DNA of 64,000 nt, taken from Candidatus Aminicenantota bacterium. Its GTDB lineage: Bacteria > Acidobacteriota > Aminicenantia > UBA2199. A model generated the notes under the pieces. That model saw only the letters and a list, made by a program, of their open reading frames with translations. It did no database searches and was not told the origin of the DNA. A program made the translations under genes and the position numbers. The stretch spans positions 8,788,523-8,852,522 of the forward strand of contig CP070627.1 of NCBI GenBank assembly GCA_020355945.1, read 5' to 3'. This document shows, in pieces, positions 30,601-40,900 of the stretch (within the stretch, counting starts at the first letter, position 1; each line of letters begins with the position of its first letter).

Positions 30601-32579
30601 GTTTTCAATAAATACGTATCCGATTCCCGGAAGGGATATTCCTCGTGCAACCCGGACAGCAGGTTTGTAACCGATTGATGATCGATCATTACACCTTTGG
30701 GTAGGCCCGTGGAACCGGAGGTATAAATAACATAAGCCAGGTGAGCCGGAGAATTTACGGCTGCCGGATACATTTCTTCGGTCCTATATAAATTAAGATC
30801 GAGTAAATCCAGCACTTCAACACCAGGTATATTTTCCAGTTGGTTTTCCAATGAACCCCGGGTCAAAACCCATTTCAACATGCTGTCTTTCAATATATAT
30901 CGTATTCTTTCCAGGGGATATCCCGTATCTATAGGTAAATAGGAGCCATTGGCTTTTAATATGGCCAAAATCCCAATAATCATTTCTAATGAACGCTCTA
31001 CCAATACACCTACTACCGTATCCCTGGTAACTCCTTTCTGTATTAATCGGGCTGCCAGGCGGTCGGTTTTGTCATTTAATTCCCGGTAACTCAATTGGTT
31101 ATCTTGATACTCCACGGCAATCCGGTGGGGTACTATGTCCACCTGATCTGCAAATAACACCTGGATTATCTTATTTCCCGGGTATTCTCTTATTGTATCG
31201 TTAAATTCATATAAAATTTGTTTCTTTTCTTCTTTCGATAATATATGGAGCTCCCTCACCCTTTGCCCGGGGTAATCGATAATAGCCTGGGCAACGGTCA
31301 TAAAATCCCGGGCTAATTTTTCAATGGTGGATACCTCCAACAAGGCACGATTGTAATTAAAAGTCAGTTCAATATGATCTGGCAGGGTTATTTGTAGGGT
31401 TAGGGCATAGTGGGTCATCTCAACCATGGAATAGCTTTGGAACACCAATGAACCACTTTTTTTTTTCAACCGGCCATATATGGGGTAATTTTCCAGTGCC
31501 AACAGGGAATCGAATAGTTCATGGTTATTGCCTATTTCGCTGTACTTGATGATATGCACCAATGGGGTGTTCTCATACTTTTCCCTGGTCAGCAGCATGT
31601 GATCGACCCGGTTCAGCACATCTACAGCTTTTTCATCAATAGGGCACTGCATTCGCAGCGGCAGGGTGTTGATAAAGAGACCTACCATATCTTCAATTCC
31701 CTTTATCTTTGCTGTGCGTCCCGATACCACAGTTCCAAAAACCACATCTTCACAATCATTGTATCGCTGTAACAATAAACCCCATACACCATAGAATAAT
31801 GAAGCCATGGTGAGCTTATGTTTTTTTACAAATTGTTCTGCTTTCTTTGACACCGCCCTGGAGAATCCGATTTTATAGCTTCCGGCAGCTTTTATCCCGT
31901 TTTCTCTATTTTTTCTTTTTGTGGGAAGCTCTGTCCTGGTATCAAAACCGTTTAGATACTCTTGCCAGAATTTCTCTTGTTCTCCGGTTTCCTGCTCCTG
32001 GATCCATTTGACAAATTCTTTGAATTTAGTCTTGGCAGGCAGTATTAATGGGTTTCTCCTACACAGCTTATCATTTGCCTGGACAAATTCTTTTAAAATA
32101 ACACCGGTACTCCAACCATCCATCAATATATGGTGATTACTGATAATCATGTAATAGCGATCCGCTTCGATTTTGCATAAAATAATTCGGAAAGGTACTT
32201 CTCGCAAGTCGAATTTTTTGTTCCTATCTTCCTGTTTTATCCTTTCCACCTGTCTTTTCGTTCCATCCACGTCTTCTTTAGTTGACAGATCATGGTATGT
32301 CAGGTTAATCGTATGATTTTTCATTACCACTTGTGCCGGTTTGTTTAATTTTTCCCAACGAAACGAGGTTCTCAGCATTTCATTGGTTTCAATGACAAAA
32401 TTCCAGGCCTTTTTAAAAATTTCAACATCGATTTCTGCTGCTACTTCCAGGCTTAATTGTTCAAAATAGTGGTCATGTTGAGGATCTTTCAAATAATGAA
32501 AGAGCATCCCTTCTTGCATCGGGGTTAATGCAGCAATATCTTCGATGTCTTTCTCGGTTTTTTTCCTGAACTTATTCAT
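24654..32579 (-). CDS. NRPS, C-A-PCP-C-A-PCP-C, first protein of assembly line 2
   Basis: A 2641-residue synthetase. C1 (about 14-440) begins LTPMQEGMLFH with HHILMDG (H149, H150). A1 (about 465-985) gives specificity residues D-V-T-N-F-A-I-V-Y-K. PCP1 Ser S1027. C2 (about 1082-1525) has HHIISDG (H1228, H1229). A2 (about 1545-2095) gives D-V-T-N-F-A-I-I-Y-K, so both modules probably load the same residue, which I cannot name. PCP2 Ser S2136. C3 (about 2190-2630) has HHIISDG (H2319, H2320) and is C-terminal. It follows a TE-terminated line, so I treat it as the start of a second assembly line, and C1 would accept an acyl or peptidyl starter. No clear Shine-Dalgarno precedes the ATG; an AAAAAAGCTTTTTT palindrome lies there instead. 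Repeat-derived inserts occur in both A domains. Confidence 0.93.
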   Translation of the reverse strand: MNKFRKKTEKDIEDIAALTPMQEGMLFHYLKDPQHDHYFEQLSLEVAAEIDVEIFKKAWNFVIETNEMLRTSFRWEKLNKPAQVVMKNHTINLTYHDLSTKEDVDGTKRQVERIKQEDRNKKFDLREVPFRIILCKIEADRYYMIISNHHILMDGWSTGVILKEFVQANDKLCRRNPLILPAKTKFKEFVKWIQEQETGEQEKFWQEYLNGFDTRTELPTKRKNRENGIKAAGSYKIGFSRAVSKKAEQFVKKHKLTMASLFYGVWGLLLQRYNDCEDVVFGTVVSGRTAKIKGIEDMVGLFINTLPLRMQCPIDEKAVDVLNRVDHMLLTREKYENTPLVHIIKYSEIGNNHELFDSLLALENYPIYGRLKKKSGSLVFQSYSMVEMTHYALTLQITLPDHIELTFNYNRALLEVSTIEKLARDFMTVAQAIIDYPGQRVRELHILSKEEKKQILYEFNDTIREYPGNKIIQVLFADQVDIVPHRIAVEYQDNQLSYRELNDKTDRLAARLIQKGVTRDTVVGVLVERSLEMIIGILAILKANGSYLPIDTGYPLERIRYILKDSMLKWVLTRGSLENQLENIPGVEVLDLLDLNLYRTEEMYPAAVNSPAHLAYVIYTSGSTGLPKGVMIDHQSVTNLLSGLHEEYPFRESDTYLLKTSYVFDVSVTELFGWILGRGRLAIVDQNEGKDPQEILKAIERLFITHINFVPSMFKAFIELLNHEKIEKLASLKYIFLAGEALLPDLAAKFRDLNTAITLENIYGPTESTVYSSKYSLADWNGIGSIPIGKPLPNIELYILSKYNNLQPIGTAGQLYIGGPGIARGYLNRPELTEEKFISTTKPQNRKDVYFSWYPGALAAKLYKTGDLARWLPDGNIDFIGRIDSQVKIRGFRIELEEIESQLLKRNEIKEAVVVARENESREKFLCAYIVSPKDFNLTSLRGYLSGKLPGFMIPSYFISIDKIPLTPNGKVDRKALPQPEMKRGKNYTAPRNEIEKKLLDIWSEILDVEKEKIGINDNFFHLGGHSLKATILVSKIHKELNINVPLTGIFKTPHIHGLAAYIKEAARTKPIPVEPVEKKEYYPLSSAQRRFYILQQMDAEGGTGYNIPSVWQLEGELDGKKIEVVFQQLIRRHESLRTFFTVVNDSPVQRIKEDHNKFRINSEILIGTGDKLQVEVESFIRPFNLSQAPLLRVRLIKLLHTSTALPGHPSQEGKEDRGRYLLMVDMHHIISDGLSIGIFIKEFTELYKSRSLAGLRLQYRDYSEWHNRKMAREFMKEKETYWLKQFEGEVPLLDLPADYPRPAVQGFAGRTLHFEMNKEETAALKSLAREQDVTLFMLLLSVYTVFLGKISHQEDIVVGTPIAGRRHTDLEGVIGMFVNTLALRNSPVMEKTFHQFLMEIKENTINAFENQDYLYEDLVEQVEVERDTGRNPLFDTMFALQNMDTPAVRIPGLKIVPYRYESRISKFDLTLTAVETGDRMSFTFEYCTHLFKKETIQRFIGFFEKIVSTVRESYETRISGINIITEEEKNRILLNFNDTGAEYPRDKTIHQLFAEQVEKFPDYIAVLEAPELQELHDEGTGGLAHLPGHMSITYSELNRKSNQLAYLLLEKGVGPDIIVGIMMERSIEMIIGILGILKARGAYLPIDPEYPQERITYMLKDSSAKILVTAPGLSEKFEKLSIVNCQLLMVNEKPTYRRRLNDPPKAANLAYIIYTSGSTGKPKGVIIQHGSLVNVLSYLFNCYPCSLGDTYLFKTPYVFDVSLTELFGWFLGGGRLAVLENRAGKDPQLIIDTIKDLQVTHINFVPSMFNVFIESFNQETSDHLSSLKYIFLAGEALSPHIVERFTRNASKTVLENIYGPTEATIYTSKYSLSCWSGEGIIPIGKPLQNTTLYILNRSSHLQPPGVTGELCISGEGLARGYLNRPELTNDKFDYDLWDYQDDQDKNKYHRSNRSYRSYISNKIYKTGDLARWLPDGNIEFLGRIDHQVKIRGHRIELGEIENHLLQHAEVKEAVVVVRGDQGVDNYLCAYTVLNRVTLHANEDISSRLRKYLYQSLPDYMIPSFFVPLEDLPLTPSGKIDRKALPEPLISAETQPKIPGSVLQRKLAWIWSEVLRIEMDLIDIDRSFFELGGHSLRATVMVSKIHKELNVKIPLTEVFKKPSIRALSGYIHGLKEETYTPIKPVEKKGYYKMSSAQKRLYVVQQMNEQNIGFNLPFILILEGHLERTRLETSLGCVIKRHESLRTSFEMVGSELVQRIHETVDFAVEYHEEKQAGERLKINSITRAFVRPFHLSRPPLLRVGLIEEKEDRHIFMMDMHHIISDGTSLSIFTNEFVTLYQGEQLSPMRLQYRDYTEWNNSLMHSEEMVKQKTYWLELFEDGIPGLNIKTDFQRPQVQDFQGHHIITVFEKELTTQLRVLIKETNTTLYIMLLTVFTILMSKYSGQDDIVVGSGIAGRKYEELENIIGMFANLLPMRNLPLEHKVFRNFLEEVKKNALNAFENQDYPFDELVSQLAANRDLKRNPLFDVVFQVNNFETESPGKKDSLENLTVIPYEFEFNQAHFDLSLSVRDTDKYISMSLEYSTSLFKPSTAERISKHFLEILDQVLQDIYIKLEDITLSDEFLVLESTNIFDNETGEFGF
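26697..26781. repeat. TATAGGACC tandem plus TCCTGGTCATCC repeat in an A7-A8 loop
   Basis: Tandem ATATAGGACC / TATAGGACC / TATTGGACC units followed by TATCCTGGTCATCCTGGTAATCC. In frame, encoding KFDYDLWDYQD...NRSYRSYISN before YKTGDL. The same two-part block occurs at 47824-47920 in an A domain of assembly line 1. Confidence 0.8.
27506..27545. repeat. AATTGAC tandem repeat within coding sequence before A3
   Basis: TTAACCATTAATAATTGAC followed by AATTGAC units runs to an AATTTTTC end. In frame, encoding LSIVNCQLLMVNE. It is the kind of sequence seen between genes at 12211-12235. Confidence 0.7.
30001..30062. repeat. Dispersed repeat in the A7-A8 loop of the first A domain
   Basis: CAGGGCACCAGGGTACCAGG followed by CATCTTTGCGGTTTTGTGGCTTTGTGG, encoding KPQNRKDVYFSWYPGALAA before YKTGDL. 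The TCTTTGxGG part recurs at 93-115 and at about 53490-53512. Confidence 0.6.
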
Positions 32580-32698
32580 GATAAAAAGCTTTTTTAAACA
32601 ATAACATTAAAAAGAGTGGTAATAGATTATTTTATTCGCATCGGAACGAACCACTGGCGTTAAAAAATAAACTATTTTTCATGTTAAGAAGACTGCCG

Positions 32699-34939
32699 TC
32701 ACCGGGTCCGGGTACCCAAACGCCACAGGTAGCTGACTTTTAGGAAGATGCTGCGTTTGATATTGAGCATATCGCCCTGACGGTACAACCAGTTATTGTC
32801 CCGCCATTCCCTGTTTTCATAGAGAGCGCCGTAACCCACATGCAGCACTGTCCCGGGAATTAAGGTGAAAGATGCCAGGAAATCGGTGAGCAGCCTTTTT
32901 TCAAAGCTGTTGTATTGAAAAATACCTCTCAGGAAGAAATATCTGTTGAATTGATAGGTCGTGCGCGAATACAAGATATTCACATCATATATTTTCTCTT
33001 GGTCCCGGGATAAATCAGAGTGAGAAAATCTAAACTCCTGGTTTAGATTTTTGTTGGGTTGAAAAACCAGGGAAAACCATCCGTCATATCCTTTGCCTTT
33101 ATAGGAAGGTTCGGCTTCATAGAATATCTTTTCGCCCCAGGTGAGGCTTGAACTTATTCGCAGCCATTTAAAAAATTGAACCATTCCACTAAAATAGAAT
33201 TGATTCAAATCAAAAATTTGTCCCATCCAGTTCTCTTTGATAAAAAAATAATCGATCTCGAGAAATCCTTCCTTAATAAAATTGAATTCCAGTCCCAGGA
33301 CTAAATGCCTGTCGTTGATATCGGTATTCAGGTCATGGAGATGGAAGAATTGAATTTTTGGACCGATTCGCTTCAACCAGGTGAGTTTTGGGTGAAAATT
33401 AACCCAGGCATATAAAAAACCTTCATTAAAGCCGGTACGCTTCAGGAAAGCAGATTCCATTTTAAAATCTCTGCCAATATGCTCAAAAGCTGCTTGAAGA
33501 ACCAGGGGTTTGGTTATATGGGAATACATAAAATTAAAATAGCTGCCGCTGACATTATGATCACTGCTTGCTCCCGGGTTGTCAGGCGTGGAAATACTGT
33601 GGAGGAAAGAGATATTGATCCTGTGGTCCTGGAGCAGCCTGTATCCTAAATCCGCACCAAATACACGATTGTACTGGTCTGAAAGCTCACGGCCGCTGTA
33701 AAGGAGCCCCACATAATTATCCTTACCCAGGCTGTACCTTCCCCTGACAATACTGAAAAAAGCCTGTTTGCCTTCATAGGGATTAGTTCCTGATTCCCAG
33801 GCCAACCCGGGCCATTCATCCCCGGCTGTAAGGATACCAAAATCGGTTTTCCCAACAGTTCCGGTCAATTTGGCACCCCAGGTGGGGTCCACAATTCTCC
33901 GCGTATGCACGGCCTGGGGAAAAAAACCGTAAGGCATGGTAAAAAAAGCAAACATATTACTACCTTCCATAAAAAAAGGGCGCTTTTCAGTGTAGAACAG
34001 CGGATATCGTTGATTGACTTCCACCTGCAGCGCATCGCTTTCCACCTGGCTGAAATCCGGGTTTATGGTGATATCTGCTGTTATTGAAGAGGTGATACCG
34101 TACTTTAATCCTATGCCAAAACCTGTTTGAATATCCTTTTCACCAAATTCTTCCGGATTAATGCGCTGCCGATTATTCACATAGGTGATATCGGGCAATA
34201 GTTCGAATTTGAGCGGTTTTTTGAGGTCTTTATAGATGATCGACGTATGAATGTTGAATACCTTATAGCCTGCTTTTGGTTCGGGCCAGGAACCGTTCAT
34301 GCTGAGACGACTGATTCTTCTCCAGAAAAGTATCTCCATTCTCACCTTTTTGGCGCTTTTAAAACTGATACTTCTCAAAGGAATACATATTTCAACCTGG
34401 TATCCTTTTTCGGTTATTTTACCGGCACATTCCCAGACAAAATCCGGTGATAAGTCAGTCCCGGAAACCGCCGAGTTTATGCCATCTCCCTGGATACCAC
34501 TGGGATTGACAAAAAAGGCGTATGCATTCTGCTTCGTGGCCAGGCTGTCGAGGGAGAGGCCTACCCAATCATCATCTACCATATTATCCCTTTTGGTAAC
34601 GGAGGTTTTGATTTTTTGCGGCTCGGGATCACAGCACAGGAAAGCAAAATAAAGATTTTCATCATCATAGGACGGCCAGATCAAGGTCTTATAAGGTAAA
34701 ATTTCACCATAAATGCGGCTGTAACTGATGAATTCCTTTTCTAACGGTGGATTCTGCCAGGCTTCTTCGTCCAGGATACCGTCAATTTTGGGTTTTGTTT
34801 GACATCGTTGGGGATAAATAGTCTGCTTCCTTGGCGATCCCTGCTGAGAATTTGCCCAAATCATTGATGAAGGCGAATACATGCATGACACGATCAATAA
34901 TTCCACAAGCAAAACAATAAAGAGGGTTGTTTTTTTCAT
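32699..34939 (-). CDS. CBM9/DUF5916 envelope protein (intact copy)
   Basis: A 746-residue exported protein. The N-terminus is hydrophobic and ends LLIVSC, so C19 is a possible lipobox cysteine. A CBM9-like domain follows at about 50-225 (KPKIDGILDEEAWQNPP, ENLYFAFLCCDPE, VEICIPLRSISF). A long beta-strand-rich DUF5916 region completes it (about 230-746: GIGLKYGITSSITADITINPDFSQVESDALQV region, VDPTWGAKLTG, FLRGIFQYNS), ending in alternating aromatic strands that look like an outer-membrane barrel. In this family the function is not established. ATG with AGGAGT upstream, 50 nt after the TE-containing NRPS gene and 119 nt before the next NRPS gene, so it is probably co-transcribed. Product export or cell-surface display is a guess. 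A pseudogene copy lies at 7885-10065. Confidence 0.85.
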   Translation of the reverse strand: MKKTTLFIVLLVELLIVSCMYSPSSMIWANSQQGSPRKQTIYPQRCQTKPKIDGILDEEAWQNPPLEKEFISYSRIYGEILPYKTLIWPSYDDENLYFAFLCCDPEPQKIKTSVTKRDNMVDDDWVGLSLDSLATKQNAYAFFVNPSGIQGDGINSAVSGTDLSPDFVWECAGKITEKGYQVEICIPLRSISFKSAKKVRMEILFWRRISRLSMNGSWPEPKAGYKVFNIHTSIIYKDLKKPLKFELLPDITYVNNRQRINPEEFGEKDIQTGFGIGLKYGITSSITADITINPDFSQVESDALQVEVNQRYPLFYTEKRPFFMEGSNMFAFFTMPYGFFPQAVHTRRIVDPTWGAKLTGTVGKTDFGILTAGDEWPGLAWESGTNPYEGKQAFFSIVRGRYSLGKDNYVGLLYSGRELSDQYNRVFGADLGYRLLQDHRINISFLHSISTPDNPGASSDHNVSGSYFNFMYSHITKPLVLQAAFEHIGRDFKMESAFLKRTGFNEGFLYAWVNFHPKLTWLKRIGPKIQFFHLHDLNTDINDRHLVLGLEFNFIKEGFLEIDYFFIKENWMGQIFDLNQFYFSGMVQFFKWLRISSSLTWGEKIFYEAEPSYKGKGYDGWFSLVFQPNKNLNQEFRFSHSDLSRDQEKIYDVNILYSRTTYQFNRYFFLRGIFQYNSFEKRLLTDFLASFTLIPGTVLHVGYGALYENREWRDNNWLYRQGDMLNIKRSIFLKVSYLWRLGTRTR

Positions 34940-34989
34940 TTTTTTGACTCCTATTCTATCATATCATAGATTACGACAAAATGTTTATT

Positions 34990-37900
34990 TTACAATATAT
35001 TCAAGATGGCATCAACTATCTCTGCGGTTTTTGCGGCGTTGGTTTTTTTCAGGATTGAAAAATGGTCCCCAGGTATCTCATAAGATTTTAAGGGCGTGAG
35101 ACAGTAATCATTCCAACTATCCTGGAAAATTGCCGGCGATTCGCTTGCTTTAAAGTAATGAAGTGTTGCATGAATTTTTTTATCCGGTATATAAAACGCC
35201 CGGGCATTGGTTAAGGTCCTGTTAATATTCAGGAAGGAAATTAACTCTTTTATACCCTGTTGATGAAAATGGGGTATGATTTGAGCCAATTGAGGGGGAA
35301 TTAATCGTTTAATAATTTCAGCACGAATACCATTCTCTTCCAGGTGGTTCACTATTATCGGCCAGATTTCATTTATATTGGCTGCTTTTTTCACTTTTTC
35401 TTTGATTTGATTACCCGGGAAATATTTCATCACCAGTTCCAATTCGGTTTCAAGGCTGAATTGGTTTACCTGGTTTTTCCATTCTTTTTGGGGCCCCGGC
35501 GCATCGAAGATTCCAAGATAAGAAATTCTTTCGCCGGCTTTTTCCAGTTGGGATGCGATTTCAAAAGCGATTGTACCGCCCAATGACCACCCGCTAATAA
35601 AAAAAGGGCCATGACCGGGAGGTTGAAGGGTTTTAATCGTTTCCAGGTATTGCCGGGCAAAGTGTGGGATGCTGAAATTCAGCGGCGTATGGTTTTCAAG
35701 CCTGTCTGCACAAATGCCCCAACAGTTGAAATCAATAGTTAATCGATTACAGAATTCAATATATCCTTCCACCTGCCCGGTGCCGTCGTGGATCAAAAAG
35801 AGGTGCTTATCATCCCTGGCCCCGGGTTTTAACAGGAGCAAACGATTGTCTTTTACTGTAACCACATCGGGTTCAATACGGGCTTTTGCGATATATTCCG
35901 AAAGCGACTTGATGAAGGGATTCTTAAATATTTCTACCAGTGGAAACACGACATTAAATTCTTTTTTTATCCTGGATACCATTATCGTTGCTCGTAACGA
36001 ATGGCCGCCCAACTGGAAGAAGTCAGCATAGATGCCGATCATGTCGTTTTTTATTCCCAATACTTCCGACCATATTTCCACGAGTTTTTCCTGGATTTCA
36101 TTTTCCGGTGCTGTGTATTGGGTTTCAACTTTAACGACGGGTGCGGGTAATGCTTCCCGGTCTATTTTCCCGTTAGCGGTCAGCGGTATTTTTTCGATGA
36201 AGGTAAAATAGGAGGGGATCATATACTCGGGCAGGAAATTGGATAAAAATTTTTTTAATTCTTTTGGCGCAGCGGTTTTCTTATCATCTTGATTGATTAG
36301 CTCTGAAACAATATAGGCGCAAATATATTTATCTTCCGACTGGTTTCCTCTCACCAATACCACGACTTCATTCACTTGAGGGTGTTTTAATAAATGGTTT
36401 TCTATTTCTCCCAGTTCGATCCGGTATCCCCTGACCTTTATTTGCCGGTCTATTCGTCCTGAGAGTTCGATATTTCCATCCGGCAGCCAGCGGGCCAGGT
36501 CACCGGTGCTGTATAAACGGTCATCGGTCATTGGATATTGGTCATTGGTAGATTTAGAGAGCTTTCCCGGGGAACCAATGACAGATGAAAAATGAGTATT
36601 GACCTCTCTTCTAAATGTATCTGCTGTTAATTCCGGTCTGTTTAAATACCCCCGGGCAAGACTGTCTCCCGAGATACACAACTCCCCCCTCACCCCAATA
36701 GGGGTAATAATTCGGTGCCTGTCCAGGATAAAAATTTTGTTGTTGGAAATGGGTGACCCGATGACGGCTGTATCCCGGGCTGTCATTGCCATATTGGCAG
36801 CAGCAGCGACACTATTCTCCGTAGGGCCATATTCATTAATAAACGTCACCCATGGCATTTGATCTTTACCAGCTTCCACCAAACCGCAGTCTGCTTTTTC
36901 ACCGGCAAGCACAACAAAGCGCACCGGTCTGAAATCGGTTTCATCGGCCCCTTCTAAAAGCATTCGAAACATGGAAGGTACGGCACTGAAATTGGTTACC
37001 CCCTGCTCCCTTATGACACGCCTGATATAAGATGCATCTCCCCACTTTTCCCGGCTGAGTAATACGGTTTTTCCCCCGATCAATAGCAGGGGATACAGGT
37101 TGGAACAAAATCCGTCGAAGGATATCGATACCAACTGTAAACAAACATCCCGCGACTCCAGGTGGTATTGACGAATTCTCCAGGAGATATAATTTAATAT
37201 ATTTCGATGTTCCACCATGACACCTTTTGGCCTCCCTGTGGAACCCGAAGTGTAGATAACGTAGGCCAGGTTTGAGGGCCTGGAAGGGTAGAAGGGTGGA
37301 AGGGTAGAAGGGTGGATCGAGATGCCCTTCGGGCGATTGTTAAACGCCCCCGGGGTCAGATCATTATCTTTTAATAAAATTTCGGCTCCGCTGTCGATAA
37401 GCATATAATTAATGCGCTCTTGCGGGTAATTCGTATCGATGGGTAAATAAGCACCGCCTGCCCTTAATATTCCCAGGATGCCGATTATCATTTCTATGGA
37501 ACTTTCTACCATGAGCCCGACAATGGTGTTGGGTTTGACGCCTTTTGCCCGGAGCAGACGGGCGATTCCAGTGGATTTTCTATTTAATTCCATGGCGGTG
37601 ATATATACCGGGGTTTCAAATCTATCACCGGTTTCCCCTGAACCGACCGGTATCTGTCCCGGACCGATAAGGGCAATATGGTTCGGCCCCTTTTCCACTT
37701 GCTTTTCAAACCAATGGTGAAGGGTGGTATTACGGGGATATCCTGTTTCGGTCAGGTTAAAATCGTGTAATACCTTTCTTTTTTCCGCTTCTGATATGAT
37801 TTCTATTTGCTTCAATTTTAAACCGGGATTTTCAACGATGCCGGAGACAATTTTTTTAAAATAGTCAATATACCGTTTGATGGTTTCTTCTTTAAATAAT

Positions 37901-40900
37901 TTTTCGGTGTATTGAAATGAAAGCAGCAGATTTCTACCATCTTTCACCGCGGATAATGTCAGGTCAAATTTTGCCGTGGTATTTTGAAAGTCATAGGGAC
38001 CGGGTTGGGGGGCAATGATTTTTTCAACAGGGATATCATTGTTGTCCGCGGTTGATCCGTTAAGGAAACCCGGATTTTGCAATACAAACATCACATCAAA
38101 TAGAGGATTCCGGCTGATATCCCTGTTGACCAACACCCGGTCCACCAGATCTTCAAACTGGTACTCCTGGTTTTCAAAGGCTTCCAATGCCCGGGTTTTT
38201 ACTTCTTGCAGGAATTCCTTAAAATATCTCTCTCCCCGGGGATAATTCCTCAATGCCAGTGTATTCACAAACATACCTATGATTTTATCCAGGTCAGCAT
38301 GGCGTCGTCCTGCTGTGGGAGTGCCAATGATAATATCTTCCTGGCTGCTGAGTTTTGAAAGTAAGATATTTATGAGAGCCAGTAATACCATGTACAGGGT
38401 AGCGCCCTCTTCCGAGGCTATCGATTCCAATTCATCGATATATTCAGGGGGTATGTCAAAATCCAGGGTCCTTCCTTCGAAGCTCTGTATGGATGGCCTG
38501 ACATGGTCCGTGGGCAGGTCCAGTATGGGGACCCGGTCCTTGAACTCTTTCAACCAATAATCTTCTTGCGTTTTTATATTTTTTCCAACCCCTGCACTGT
38601 TCTGCCATTGGGAAAAATCTTTATACTGGATTCGCAGTCCGGGCAAGTGCCGGTGATTATATAAAGCAAAAAATTCTGTCACCAGTATCCCGTTCGATAC
38701 ACCATCGGATATGATGTGATGCATGTCCACCAGCAAGAGATACCCACTGAGCGGGTTTTCTTTTCGATGGGAGACGGGGGCAGTGGGAGAGAAGGAAGAG
38801 GAGTGCATTTGAATCAATCCCACCCGCAGCATTGGTGCCTGCGCCAAATTAAAGGGTTTTATAAAATTCTCTATGCGGCTTTGGGTTTCTCCTCTATCAT
38901 CATGAAGCTCTGTAAAGTGCTCTATTTTAAATTTAATATTATGGTTATCATGAACTTTTTGCACAGGTTTTTCTTCCATCATGTGAAATGAGGTTCGCAA
39001 ACTTTCATGTCTCTCGATTAATGTACGGAAGGCATTTTCCAATCTATCCACACACATGTCTTGCGCCAGGGAAATGACTTGCCAGAGGTTGTAAGCCGTA
39101 CTGGCCGGGTCCATATGTTGTAAAATATATAACCGCTGCTGCGAAGCGGATAATTTGTAATATTCCTTTTTTTCCACCGGTTCGACGGCGGAAAATTTAA
39201 CTTTCCCCGCTTTTTGAATGTATTGGGCCAATCCCCTGATAGCAGGTGTTCTAAATATCTCTGCCAATGGCAATTTTACTTTTAAGTCTTTGTGTACCCT
39301 GGCTGCCAGGCTGATGGCCCGCAGCGAGTGACCACCCAACTGGAAAAAATCACTGTGGACGCCGATAACATCTTTTTTAATTCCCAGGACCTCGGCAAAT
39401 ATCCCGGTCAGCCTGGTTTCTATTTCATTTCCCGGTAACGATGGTACATCATTGTCTGCAAGTTTTAGATCGGGTTTCGGTAATTGGGTGCGGTCTATTT
39501 TGCGGTTCGGCGTTAAAGGAATCTCATCGAGAAAAACAAAATACGCGGGAATCATATATTCCGGCAATTGCTTTGACAGGTATTCCCGCAATTCCGCTGC
39601 TGTTGTTTCCCGGTGGGAAATAATATAAGCACATAGATATTTTTCACCGGTTTCAGTGTCCCATGCCTGTACCACTGTGTTTTTAATTCCAGGATGATTC
39701 ATCAGCCGGGCTTCGATCTCTCCCAATTCCACCCTGAATCCCCTGACTTTAACCTGGTGGTCTATTCTTCCTAAAAACTCGATATTTCCATCCGGCAGTC
39801 GGCGGGCCAGGTCACCAGTCTGGTATATAGGGGAGTGAGGTGATTGAGGTGATTGAGGGCCTTCTCCCTCGCCAAAGGCGTTTAAATCCGCCCGAAGGGC
39901 GCCACTTCCATTTTTAATTTTGAATTTTTCACAGGTTAGTTCCGGGTTGTTCAGATATCCCCGTCCCACCTGGTTTCCCCCGATAAAAAGTTCCCCGGGA
40001 ACTCTTGCCGGTACCGGATGATACCCTTTATCCAGGATATAGATGCAGGTATTTGAAACCGGTCGGCCAATGGGGGGAAGTTCCATGGCTTCTTCGGTGG
40101 GCGGCAGGGTAAAGGCAGTTACGACATGGGTTTCTGACGGCCCGTAATGATTGTGAAAATAAACGCTGTTTCCTGTTAAATAATCCCTGAACTGCTTATT
40201 GACAACCACTTGTTCGCCGGCGGTAACAAGATGACGTACACTCCCGGGAATCAATTGAAGGAAACCCTCTTCGTTCATTACCAATTTCAAAAATGAGGCT
40301 GGCAGGAATAGGGTTCTTATATGATCTCTTGCCACTATCTTAAACAACCCGGGCACATCTGTCAGGGTTTCCCTTGAAACCAGGGACAACTGTCCACCGG
40401 CCAGGAGAGTAGAAAATATCTCCTGGGCCGACACATCGAAACTGATGGTGGTAAACTGCAGCACACGACTGAAATCAATGTCCGTATAATTATATTGATA
40501 ACGGATAAGATTGGCTAGATTTCCCTGTTCCAACATCACCCCTTTGGGCTTCCCGGTGGATCCGGAGGTATAAATGACATAGAGTAAGTCGTTGGTCCGG
40601 TTCATGGGCCACGGGTTCTCACCGGGATATTGGCCCGATAGTTCGGATATCTCATCCACCAGTAAAATCTCCCGGCTCATTTCTTTCTTGCAGCGGTTGG
40701 ACTGTTGGGTCCGGGGTTGGGCAGCCTCTTTTTTTGGTAAGGCGTTTCGTTGGGTAAGTAAAAGTGACACACTACTGTCATTAAGCATGGTTTGGATACG
40801 CTGCCCGGGGAAGCTGGAATCAAGAGGCAAGTAGGCGGCACCGGCTTTCAGTATGGCAAGAATCCCGATGATTATTTCCACAGACCGTTCAAGCATCAAG

